Below are positions 47,691-58,395 of a stretch of DNA of 64,000 nt, in pieces. The notes beneath the pieces were generated by a model. That model made no database searches and was not told the DNA's origin. It saw only the letters and a list, made by a program, of their open reading frames with translations. The position numbers and the translations under genes are program-made. This stretch comes from Hordeum vulgare subsp. vulgare (Eukaryota; Streptophyta; Magnoliopsida; Poales; Poaceae). The DNA lies in NCBI RefSeq assembly GCF_904849725.1, contig NC_058520.1, forward strand, positions 398,301,993-398,365,992, in the 5' to 3' direction. Position 1 is the stretch's first letter, and each line of letters begins with the position of its first letter.

Positions 47691-49190
47691 TGATACGTCT
47701 TCAACGAACCTATAATTTTTTATTGTTCCATGCTATTATGTTATCATTTTAGAACACTTTTCATGAACTTATCTACCAATTTATATTATTTTTGAGCACT
47801 AACCTATTGACCTGGTGCCCAGTGCCAATTGCTATTTTCTACATGTGTTTTCACTTTTTAGGTTCTAGTACCAAACGAAGCCCAATTGACCTAAAACTTT
47901 TTTTGAATTTTTTCTCGGCCAAAAAAAGACTGTGGAGCATCAGAAGAAGGCCATGAGGCGCACGATGCCCCCACAAGCCATCATGGCGTGGCCTGGGGGG
48001 CACGACTTGATGGCTTGTTCCTGCCTCGTGGCTCTCCCGACCCCGTTCTCTGGCTTATAAATTCCTATTTACCCTAAAACATTCAGAGGATGTCCCAAAA
48101 CACTTTTTACGCCGCCGCAAGTCTCTGTTCCAACGGGAGGCCATCTAGAGCTCCGTTCTGTCACTCTGCCGGAGAGGGGATCGAACACGGAGGGCTTCTT
48201 CATCAACCTTGCTGCCCTCGATAGTCGTACCTAGATGGCATATCTCTCTCTTTGATCTTCAATACAATGATCATCACATCTTCGCTTTGATCCATATGAT
48301 GTAACTCTTTTGTATTGTGCACTTGTTGGGATCCGATGAATTGTGGGTTTATGTTTATATTATTCATGATAAATATTTGAGTGTCCTCTGATATATAATA
48401 TGAAACTTATGTGCATGATTATGATAGCTTCACAATTTTCTCCGATCTATTGAAATAGTTTGGACAACTAGATTGATATTTCTCTGGTGAGAGAGGTGCG
48501 TTGTTGTAGGTTCAACCTGGCCAGTTTCTATATCCTAGTGACAGAAGGGGACAAGTTGCGTCTTTGTGTTGCTGCTACTAAGGGTAAAACAATGGGTTTA
48601 TTCATATTGGTTGAGTGTACTTTGTCTACATCATGTCATATTAGTCCAAGCTTTAGTTCATTTGTCCTGAACTTAATACGTAGAGGGGAAAGCATAGAAG
48701 CCCTCTTGAAGTGAAGTAATAGTAATAGGTGCAGGCATGACTCGGTCTATTTGTTCATGGAAATTATGCTTTTATTTACATGATCATTGTCGTGAAAATT
48801 GCATAAATATCTACTCTTCTATCAATTTCCCAAAAGTAATTTGTTTACCCACCGTGTGCTATTTTCATGAGATATGCCATTAGGGAAAGCTATGGACCCG
48901 GGTCTATTCACAACATATTGCTAAAACCTCCAATAAGTTGCTGCCATTTACTTGCTTTTATTTTATTTTGCATTTTACAATTATCTACACACCTCATTCG
49001 CTTGCAAATAACGAGACCAAGGGGATTGACAACCCTCTTGCCCTCGTTGGGTGCAAGCTGTTTGTTCTTTTGTGTGCAGCCGCTCAAGATGGTTGTGATT
49101 AGTTTCATAACTGAGGGAAATACTTACCCACTTTGTGCTGAGATAACCCGTCCCTCTTCATGGAAAACCCAACGCAGATCACGAGGATCA
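47691..49190 (+). repeat. 3' LTR of B1 (1500 bp)
   Basis: Starts TGATACGTCT and ends CGAGGATCA, followed by the TTGAC duplication. A TATA box (TATAAAT) is at 48056-48062. GGGATTGACAACCC is at 49022-49035. A deletion of about 45 bases relative to the 5' LTR lies near 48220. Confidence 0.93.
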
Positions 49191-50616
49191 TTGACCCAGT
49201 GCCCATTGCCAGTTGATGTGTTCTGCATGTTTTTCACTTTTCAGGTTTTCCATACCAAACAAAGTCCAATTGACCTGAAACTTTTTGGTGATATTTTGGG
49301 ACCAAAAGAAGAGAAAAAAGCATCAAAGGAAGGCTCGGGGCCACACGAGGCCCCCCCAAGCAAACCCGGCACGACGTGGGGTGAGCATCCTGTTGGCTTG
49401 TGGGCCTCTTGAGGCCCTCCCGACTCTATTATGTGGCTTATAAATTCTCATATACCAAAAAAACATCATAGGGAGTCCTTAAACACTTTTTACGCCACCG
49501 CAATTCTCTGTTCTCACAGGTGGCCATTTGGAGCTCCGCTCCATCACCTTGCCGGAGGGGGATCGACCAAATAGGGCCTCTTCGTCATACTTGCTGCCCC
49601 TAACGATGTTGTGTGAGTAGTTCACCATAGACCTACAGGCCCAGTACCTAGATGGCAATCTCTCTCTCTTAATCTTCAATACAATGATCATGCCATATTT
49701 AATTTGATCCACATGATGTAATTCCTTTTGTGCGGTGCATTTGTTGGGATCCGACAAATTGTGGGTTTATGTTTAGATTATTCATGGTAAATATTTGAGT
49801 CTCCTCTGGATACTTATATGGTTCTTATGTGCATGATTATTATAGCATCGTAATTCTCTCCAATCTATTGAAATAGTTTGGTCAACTAGATTGATATTTA
49901 TTCGGTGAGAGGTGCGTTGTTGTAGGTTCAACCTCGCGAATTTCTATATCCCAGTGACAGAAGGGGACAAGATGCGTATTTGTGTTGCTGCTACTAAGGA
50001 TAAAATGATGGGGTTTCTTCATATTGCTTGAGTTTACTTTGTCTACATCATGTCATTGTTCTCCATGCATTACTGTGTTTTACTTAATATTCTAGATGCA
50101 TGATGGATAGCGGTCGATGAGTGGAGTAATAGTAATAGGTGCAGGAAGGAGTAGGCCTCTTTGTGTATGGACGTGATGCTTTATACACATGATCATTGTC
50201 GTGAATATCGCATAAATATCCTCTTTTCTTTCAATTGCTCAACATTAATTTGATTACCCATCGTATGCTATTTTTCATGAGAGATGCCACTAGGGAAAAC
50301 TATGGGCCCCGGGTATATTCACAACATATATAAAAACCCATCAATACATTGCTGCCATTTACATATTTCTATTTTATCTTGCTATCTACAATTATATACA
50401 CACCTCACTCGCTTGCAATAATAAGAACAAGAGGATTGACAACCCTCTTGCCCGTGTTGGATGCAGGTTATTTTTTCTTTGTTGTGCAGCCACTGAAGAC
50501 GGTTGTGGATGATATTTCTATTGGTTCGATAAACCTTGGTTTCAAAACTTAGGGAAATACTTACCCACATTGTGTTGCGATAACATGTTCCTCTTCACGG
50601 CAAATCACAAGTATTA
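49191..50616 (+). repeat. Remainder of B2 5' LTR
   Basis: Begins TTGACCCAGTGCCC, the direct continuation of 10405-10524, and contains its own TATA box (TATAAAT, about 49439-49445). It ends GTATTA, one change from GTATCA. Confidence 0.92.
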
Positions 50617-50627
50617 GGAAGGATTTC

Positions 50628-50645
50628 TCACGCCGTTGGATGGGA
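50628..50645 (+). promoter_or_regulatory. Decayed primer-binding site of B2
   Basis: TCACGCCGTTGGATGGGA matches 13 of 18 positions of the tRNA-Asp-complementary site of B1, at the same 11-nt distance from the LTR end. Confidence 0.75.
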
Positions 50646-50843
50646 ATATCATCACCAACTGTCAAGTAACTCCACACAAAATTTCATTCACTTTTTCTCC
50701 TGCTTATTTGTTGTTATATTTAGTTTGTCTCATAAAAATAAGAATACAAAAATATTTACATTTGCTTGTTTAGCTTGTCACTAGATTGCATCTTCGCTCT
50801 CTAGTTTGCTTGTTTTGCTTGTCACTTTGCTTGCTCGATCACC

Positions 50844-52080
50844 ATGTCTCAAGATACTACTAAGTTGTGTGACTTCTCAAATACTAATAACAATGATTTA
50901 TTAGTAATCCTATACCACCCACCACTAGTGTGGATGCTTTTGATATTAATGCTGCATTGCTGAATCTTGTCATGAAAGAGCAATTTTTGAGAAGTCCTAA
51001 TGAGGATCCCGCTTCACATCTCAATACCTTTGTTGCACTTTGTGATATGCAAAAGAAAAATGATTTGGATAAGGATATTGTGCCATTAGAATTATTTCCT
51101 TTTTCACTAAGAGATAAAGCTAAAGTTGGTTTTCATCTTTACCACGTAATAGTATTGGAACATGGGATAAGTGTAAAGATCCTTTTATTAACCATTATTT
51201 TCCTCCGGCTAAGATCGTCTCTATTAGAAATCAAATAATGGATTTTAAATTGATAGAGAGCGAAATTTATTATACGAAATTGCCCCACTCATGGTTTAAA
51301 CTTGTGGATGATTATCGAAAATTTCTATGCTGGACTAAACTTTGTGTCTAGAAATCTTCTAGATTCTGCTGCAGGTAGTACCTTTATGGATGTGACCTTA
51401 GGAGAGGCCACAAAACTTATGTACAACATCATGACCAATTATTCTCAATGGCATACCGAGAGAGCTCTAAGCGGTAAGAAGGTAAATTCTGTTGACGAAA
51501 TCACTACTTTGAGCGAAAAACTGGATGCTCTTATGAATTTGGTTGCTAATAAAAATACTCGCGTTGATTCCAATGATATGCCCTTGTCTACCTTGATTGA
51601 GCAGAATAATGATGCTATTGATGTGAACTTTGGCTCGCGAAATAATTTCAACAACAATGCTTATATGGGTAATTTCAATGCTAGGCCATATCCCGGTAAT
51701 CTTCCTAATGGTTATGGAAATTCTTATGGTAATTCTTCTACAAATTCTAATAGTATACCCTTTGATCTGGAGAACACAGTTAAGGAATTCATTAATTCTC
51801 AAAAAGTTTTCAATACTATGGTAGAAGAAAAATTGCATGTTGTTGATACTTTGGCTAAAAACATGGATAAAATTGCTCTTGATGTAGAAACTCTTAAAAA
51901 AGCTTTGCCTCCTAAGCATGATTTTAGTGAGACTAAACTATCCAAGTTTCTATTAATTAAAGGAAGGAGAGGAATGCTAAGTTGAAAGCTCAGCGGGAAT
52001 TCCTAGAAAAAGCTCTTCCTGTCGGTTTTTACCGGAATCATGACGAAGATCTTAAAATGATTGCTACTCCTCCTATTTAA
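50844..52080 (+). pseudogene. gag: B2 gag, frameshifted
   Basis: It starts MSQDTTKLCDFSN at 50844, shifts frame near 50905, and continues with VDAFDINAALLNLVMKEQF and PLELFPFSLRDKAK, the latter also present in gag of element A (PLSLRDKAL). Further frame changes lie near 51165 and 51300. The longest piece (51302-51985) holds IIENFYAGL, then an Asn/Gly-rich stretch and a heptad-like region EEKLHVVDTLAKNMDKIALDV. No zinc knuckle is visible. The product would be a structural protein able to package the element's RNA if intact. Confidence 0.82.
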
Positions 52081-52389
52081 TCTTTGTTTACTTCTTTGAA
52101 TATTAATGATAAAGGGATTGGAGATGAGCCAACTCTAGTAAAGGAGCACCCCGTTTAATTGGAGGGTGATGCTTTTAATGCTAAAACCGAAAAAAGTGGG
52201 TTTGGAGAGGTCAAAACTTAAACTAGTGATGTGCCCACAATTTTGGATTACAAGGACTTTAATTATGATAAAAAAATAGTATAATTTATTTCCTTGCTTC
52301 AATCCATTATTATATCAATCAATGCTTATGAATAAAACAAAGCTTTTACTCAACATATAGTGGACGCTATGGTAAAAGTATATGATGAG

Positions 52390-52802
52390 AAACTTGAGCT
52401 TGAAGTTTCTATTCCTAGAAAGTTGCATATGATGAGTGGGAACCTACTATAAAAGTTAAAATAAATAAATATGAATGCAATGCTTTGTGTTACCTTGGTG
52501 CTAGTGTTTCAACTATACCCAAATCTTTATGTGATGTTCTTAGTCTCACTAATATTGAAGAATGTTCCGTGAACTTGCATCTTGTGGATTCTATCATTAA
52601 GAAACCCTTGGGTAGAATAAATGATGTGCTGATAACTGCAAATAAAAATTATGTGCCTTTAGATTTCATTGTACTTGATATTTATTGCAACCCTACTTGT
52701 TCAATTATACTTGGAAGACCCTTCCTACGAACTATAGGTGCAATCATTGACATGAAAGAGCGAAATATAAGGTTCCAATTTCCATTAAAGAAAGGAATGT
52801 GA
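52390..52802 (+). pseudogene. B2 protease, active-site Asp replaced
   Basis: The frame reads through KLKINKYECNALC-type sequence (with a stop near 52450) into LCYLGASVSTIPKSLCDVL. The retropepsin motif D-L-G-A-S has Tyr in place of the catalytic Asp, and the second hallmark IILGRPFLRTIGA is present near its end. The frame stops at 52802, and nothing like reverse transcriptase follows, so the element encodes at most gag and protease. Between gag and this domain (52080-52390) lie linker remnants with several stops. Confidence 0.82.
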
Positions 52803-55492
52803 CACTTTCTAAGAAAGATAATTAGACCATCTTATGAATCAATCATGAGAGCCACTTATGGGTGGCGTGTCAAAGATTACAACACTTCAAACTATGCAAT
52901 ATGCCTAGCTAGGGGCGTAAAACAATAGCGCTTGTTGGGAGGCAGAAACTTTGACGTCAACTGCAGAATTTCTATGATTTTATTGGAACATCTTTTTAAG
53001 CTGCATTTTTATACAGTATTTCTATACAAATTCCTTAGGTCTTCCTAAGCTGTCAGAATTTTTGTAGTTACAGAAGTATAGGTTAATTATATATTACTAT
53101 ACATTGTTATGTTTCAGTCAGATTCTGTTTTTGCTTGTTTTGATGATGCTATGGATTGTATCAAGGGATACGAGCATGGAGAAGTTAGAAAATAGTACCT
53201 ATGCTAAAATAAAATAAGAATCAACTTATAACAGTACCTGAAAGTATTTGATATGTTTCTTATACTAACGGATCTAACGAAGTTTTGTTGAGTTTTATGT
53301 GATTGAAGTTTTCAAGGTTTGGGTATTATCCCGATGGACAAAGGTTTAGGATCAGACAAAGAAAAAGCTTCAGGATTCCCAAGACACCCAAGTTAATATT
53401 CTAGGAAGATTCAAGCATCTAAGCTTGGGAATTCCGTGGAAGGCTTCCCCTTTTTCGTGTGAATCTATCGGTATGTCACATTCAACTACATTTTTATTCA
53501 TCAAATGATATGAGTTTTCCTTAGAGCGTTGTTTGCTTTTATTTGCTTTTACTTTCAGTTTGCCACAATCATTGTTTTCTGGACACACCTATTTGAGAGA
53601 GATACCACATCATCACAATTCGTTAGAATACTCTATGTGCTTCACTCATATCTTTTGAGCTTAGCAATTGCTCAAGTACTTCACTTATATCTTTTTGAGC
53701 ATGGTGGCGTGTAGATTTTACAGAATATTATGCTCTAATTCTTCACTTATATTTGTTTGAGAGTTAGAGAAATAGTGAAGATAATTTTCATGGGTCATAA
53801 GACTAGATGAAAAATAATGGTTATTAAGTGAGTGATAATTAAAACCATCATGTAGCACATATAGAGGAATTATGGGTTAATGATATTCATGTGGTGATAT
53901 TAAAAATGTGTGAGTGCATTATTATTAATTCAGTGAGGTGTTGATATTAAGAGATGTTAAACTGCTTGTTCATCTAAAAAATTAAAAGGTCATGGTGATG
54001 ATGTGTGAGCATTTTTATTCCTTGTTGAAATCCTAGTGTTGTTTTGACTCAGAGTCGTGCGATGGTATATTCCTACCAACCCACTCCCTCAGGGCTTGCG
54101 AGTAGTACTTTGATTCGAGATAATACTAATAGAACTTTGCAATAAGTAAATGAGTTCTTCATGACTAATGTGACAACATGGACATATGCAATCTCACCAC
54201 CTCATATATGCTAGCCTCTTCGGTACCGTGCATTGCCTGTTATCACCTTGAGGATCGATGCAACTTATGTTGGTGCATCCAAACCCCATGACATGACACG
54301 CTCTATTGCACATAAGCCTTTTTTATATCCTCCTCAAAACAGCCACCATACCTACCTATAATGGCATTTATATAGCCATTCCAAGATATGTTGCCATGAA
54401 AATGCCATAGTCACTTCACATGACTAGTTCGTTCATCATCATAATGCTTTGCATGATCATATAGAGCTGGCATAGTATTTGTGGCAAAGCCACCATTCAT
54501 CACATTTTTGATACATGTCACGCTAGATCTTTGCACATCCTGGTACATTGCCAGAGGCATTCATGTACAGTAATGTCGTCCTATCAGTTTTCATACTGAG
54601 TTGTAAATAAATAAAAGTGTGATGATCATCATTACTAGACAATTGTCCAAGTGAGGAAACAAAAATGGGGGAGGCCAAATGAGCTCACTATGAGATAAAA
54701 GAGAGAGAAAAATGGAACAGTGAAAAAGAGAGAAGGACTTTGCTACTATCCTTTCCCACGCTTGTGCCTCAAATTGGCACCTTGTTCTTCATATATAGAG
54801 TCTCATGATTATATCATTCATATGCTAGTGGGAATCGGTTTTTCATAAACTTGGCTTGTATATTCTTATGAGTGTGTTCCTCAAATACCCTAGTTCTTCA
54901 TGAGCAAGAAAGTTGAACACACACCCCACTTAGCTTCAGTGGAGCTTTCATACACTTATAGCTCTAGTGCATCATTTGCATGGCAATCCCTAATCATTGC
55001 ATCGATATCTATCGACGGGCATCTCCATAGCCCATTGGTACGCCTAGTTGATGTGAGACTATCTTCTCCACTTTCACCCCTTCGAAACCAACCACCATAT
55101 TGTATTCCACATTTATGCTATGTCCAATGGTTCAAGCTCATATATTGCATGAAGAATAAAAAGGTTATGCATATTGAAAAAGTATGATCCAATTGTGTGA
55201 CTTGTACACCATGGTGCTTGACATTCGTATTAATGCCATGAAGATGGAGCCATGCCTTGCTAATATAATAAGATGAATGTTGTAAAATTATCTTTCAGGA
55301 TTGTATACTTTGAAAGATTAATGATTTTGATGCTTACACCTTTAAGTATTGTTTTGTTATTATTTGCCAATTCATCGTTTCTCAATGAGCATACATGCAT
55401 AAGGTTACATCAAGTATAGCATGTCACATCAATTTTTTTGTTTTTATCATTTACCTACTTGAGGACATGCATAAATTAAGCTTGGGGATGCT
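52803..55492 (+). other. Non-coding 3' half of B2
   Basis: About 2.7 kb without a convincing gene, aligning with B1 21055-22763 plus 47066-47690. It ends with AAGCTTGGGGATGCT, the polypurine tract, before the LTR at 55493. Confidence 0.8.
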
Positions 55493-56582
55493 TGATACGT
55501 CTCTAATGTATCTATAATTTTTTATTGTTCCATGCTGATATATTATCATTCTAGAATACTTTTGGGGTATTTATCTACCAATTTATATTATATTTTAGCA
55601 CTAAACTATTGACCCAGTGCCTAGTGCGAGTTGTTTTCTGCATGTTTTCACTTTTCAGGTTTTCCATACCAAACAAAGTCCAATTGATGAGAAATTGTTT
55701 CGTGATTATTTCTGCACCAAAATATGGGCAACAAGCATCAGAGGAAGGTCGGGGGCCACACGAGGGCTCCACAAGCCAACCCGGCGTGGCATGGGGGCGT
55801 CTTGTTTTCTTGTGGGTCCCTCGAGGCCTTACCGACTCCGTTCTCTTTCTAATAAGTTCTCATATACCCTAAAAACATCAGAGGGAGTCCCTAAACACTT
55901 TTTACGCCGCTGCGAGTCTCTGTTCCGTTGGGAGGCCATCTGGAGCTCCGTTTCGGCACCGTGTAGGAGGGGAGTCGATCACCGATTGCCTCTTCATCAA
56001 CCTTGTTGCCCTCATGATGATGTGTGAATAGTTCACCATAGAACTACGGGTCCACGTCGAGTACCTAGATGGCAATCTCTCTCTTGATCTTCAATACAAT
56101 GATCATCGCAACTTTTCTTTGATCCACATGATGTTATTCCTTTTGTGCGGCGCGTTTGTTTGGATCTGATGAATTGTTGGTTTATGCTGAGATTATTCAT
56201 GATAAATATTTGAGTCTCCTATGAATACTTATATGATTACTATGTGCATGATTATGATAGCTTCTTAATTCTCTACGGCCTATTGAAATAGTTTGGCCAA
56301 CTAGATTGATATTTCTTCGGTGAGAGAGCTGTGTTGTACTAGGTTCAACCTTGGGAATTTCTATATCCCAGTGATAGGAGGGGACAAGATGCATCTGTGT
56401 GTTGCTCCTACTAAGGATAAAATGATGGGGTTTATTCATATTGCTTGCGTTTACTTTTTCTACATCATGTCATTGTTCTCCATGCATTACTCTATTTTAC
56501 TTAATACTCTACATGCATGTCGGAGAGTGGCTGCTGAGTGGAGTAATAGTAATAGGTGCAGGGAGGAGTTAGCCTATTTGTG
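55493..56582 (+). repeat. 3' LTR of B2, interrupted by element G
   Basis: Starts TGATACGTCTC and follows B2's 5' LTR to about position 1090 of 1541. The TATA region is mutated (CTAATAAGT near 55850). It breaks off at TTGTG (56578-56582), the presumed target duplication of G. Confidence 0.9.
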
Positions 56583-58395
56583 TGTTGGGGAACGTAGCAT
56601 GGGAAACAAAAAAATCCCTACACACACGCAATACTTATCCATGGTGATGATCATCTACGAGCGGGGAGAGTGAACCTACATACCCTTGTAGATCGTTAAC
56701 CGGAAGCGTATACAACGCGGTTGATGTAGTGGCGCATCTTCATGTTCCAAATTGCAGCCCATCCAACGATCTCATCACGATCCGTCCGCGATCCCATCAC
56801 GATCCATCCTGATCTAGTGCCGAACGGACGACACCTCCACGTTCAGCACACGTACAAATCGATGACGATCTCTGCCTTCTTGAACCAGCAAGATGGGCGG
56901 AGAGGTAGATGAGTTCTCCAGCACGGCGGCGTAGTGGTGGTGGTGGTGAGCTTATCGAGCAGGGCTTTGCCTAAGCACCGCCGAACTAGACTAGAGGAGA
57001 AACATATCTAGAGAGAAGTAGAGGGAGCACATGGCAATTAGGGTTAGCCCTCACCTCTAAAACCTTTAGTATATATAGGAGGAGGAGGGGAGAGGAGGCA
57101 TCCTTGGCCTCCACTCCAAGGAGGTTCGCCCGAGCCAACAAGGGCGGAATCCACCTCCCACAAGGGAGGTGGAATCCTATTAGGACTCCTTCCTAATTTG
57201 GCCCTTTTGCCCTTTCCTTTATCCTTTTCGCATGGGCCCTTGAGAGAGACTTAGGGAAGCCCACAAGGGGTTGGTCCACCTCCTCTCATAGCCCATGAGC
57301 CTCTTGGGTCGTCACACCCCTCACGGTGGTCCCCCGGTACTCTCCCGACACTCCCGGTAGACTACCGATGAGCCCGAAACTTTTTCGATGACCAAAACAG
57401 GAATTCCTATATATCAGTCTTTACCTCCGGACCATTCTGAAGCTCCTCGTGACGTCCAGGATCTCATTAGGAACTCCGAGCAACCTTTGGTCACTCACAT
57501 CTATAACTCAACTATACCGAAACATCACCGAACCTTAAGTGTGTAGACCCTGTGGGTTCGAGAACTATGCAGACATGACCTGAGACACTCCCGGTCAATA
57601 ACCAATAGCCGGACCTAGATGTCCATATTGGCTCCTACATATTCTACGAAGATCTCTATCGGTTGAACCTCTATGTCAAGGATTCAATTAATATCGTATG
57701 ATGTTCCCTTTGTCCTTCGATATGTTACTTGCCCGAGATTCGACCATCGGTATCCCCATATCTAGTTCAATCTCGTTACAGGCAAGTCTCTTTACTCGTT
57801 TCGTAATACAAGATCTCGTGACCAACTCTTTACTCACATTGCTTGCAAGGCTTATTGTGATGTTGTATTACCGAGTGGGCCCCGATATACCTCTCCGTCA
57901 CATGGAGTGACAAATCCCAGTCTTAATCCATTCCAACCCAATATACACCTACGGAGATACGTGTAGAGAACCTTTATAGTCACTCAGTAATGTTGCGACA
58001 TTTGATACACACAAGGTATTCCTCCGGTGTACGGGAGTTGCATGGTATCATGGTCATAGGAACAGATACATTGACATGTATAAAACAGTAGCAATAAATT
58101 GACACGATCATATGCTATGTTCATAGTTTGGGTCTTTTTCATCACATCATTCTCCTAATGATGTGATCCCGTTATCAAGTGACAGCACTTATCTATGGCC
58201 AGGAAACCTTGACCATCTTTGATGAACGAGCTAGTCAACTAGAGGTTCACTAGGGACAGTGTGTTGTCTATGTATTCACACATGTATTTGAGTTTCCAAT
58301 CAATACAATTCTAGCATGGATAATAAATGATTATTATGCACAAGGAAATATAATAATAACCAATTTATTATTGCCTCTAGGGCATATTTCCAACA
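56583..58395 (-). repeat. 3' LTR of element G (1813 bp)
   Basis: Minus-strand start TGTTGGAAATATGCCC at 58395, end CGTTCCCCAACA at 56583. Length is close to the 1.8 kb usual for the BARE/Angela group. A TATA box TATATATA is at 57070-57077, followed on the minus strand by a short leader. Frames within it are not genes. Confidence 0.92.

Larger units (their letters stand above)
10525..49190 (+). mobile_element. Element B1: non-autonomous gypsy element nested in B2's 5' LTR
   Basis: Its 5' LTR runs 10525-20127 (with a CACTA element inside), its internal region 20128-22763 plus 47066-47690 (with element C inside), and its 3' LTR 47691-49190. The TTGAC duplication flanks it at 10520-10524 and 49191-49195. 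Without insertions it is about 6.3 kb. The first bases are TC instead of TG, a point change. The internal region has a perfect tRNA-Asp-type primer site, one small frame of unknown function, and the same 3' half as B2, but no gag or pol. Confidence 0.92.
10405..56582 (+). mobile_element. Element B2: non-autonomous Athila-type gypsy element, split by B1 and continuing past G
   Basis: The 5' LTR head (10405-10524) continues at 49191, beyond the nested B1. The element then runs through a decayed primer site, gag, protease and 2.7 kb of non-coding DNA to its 3' LTR at 55493, which is itself interrupted at 56583 by element G. There is no trace of reverse transcriptase, RNase H or integrase. The B2-only sequence is about 7.5 kb in this window. 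The primer spacing, polypurine tract and LTR start match those of element A, suggesting that it depends on A-like enzymes. The design resembles Sabrina/WHAM-type non-autonomous families as I remember them; that name is not proven. Confidence 0.88.
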
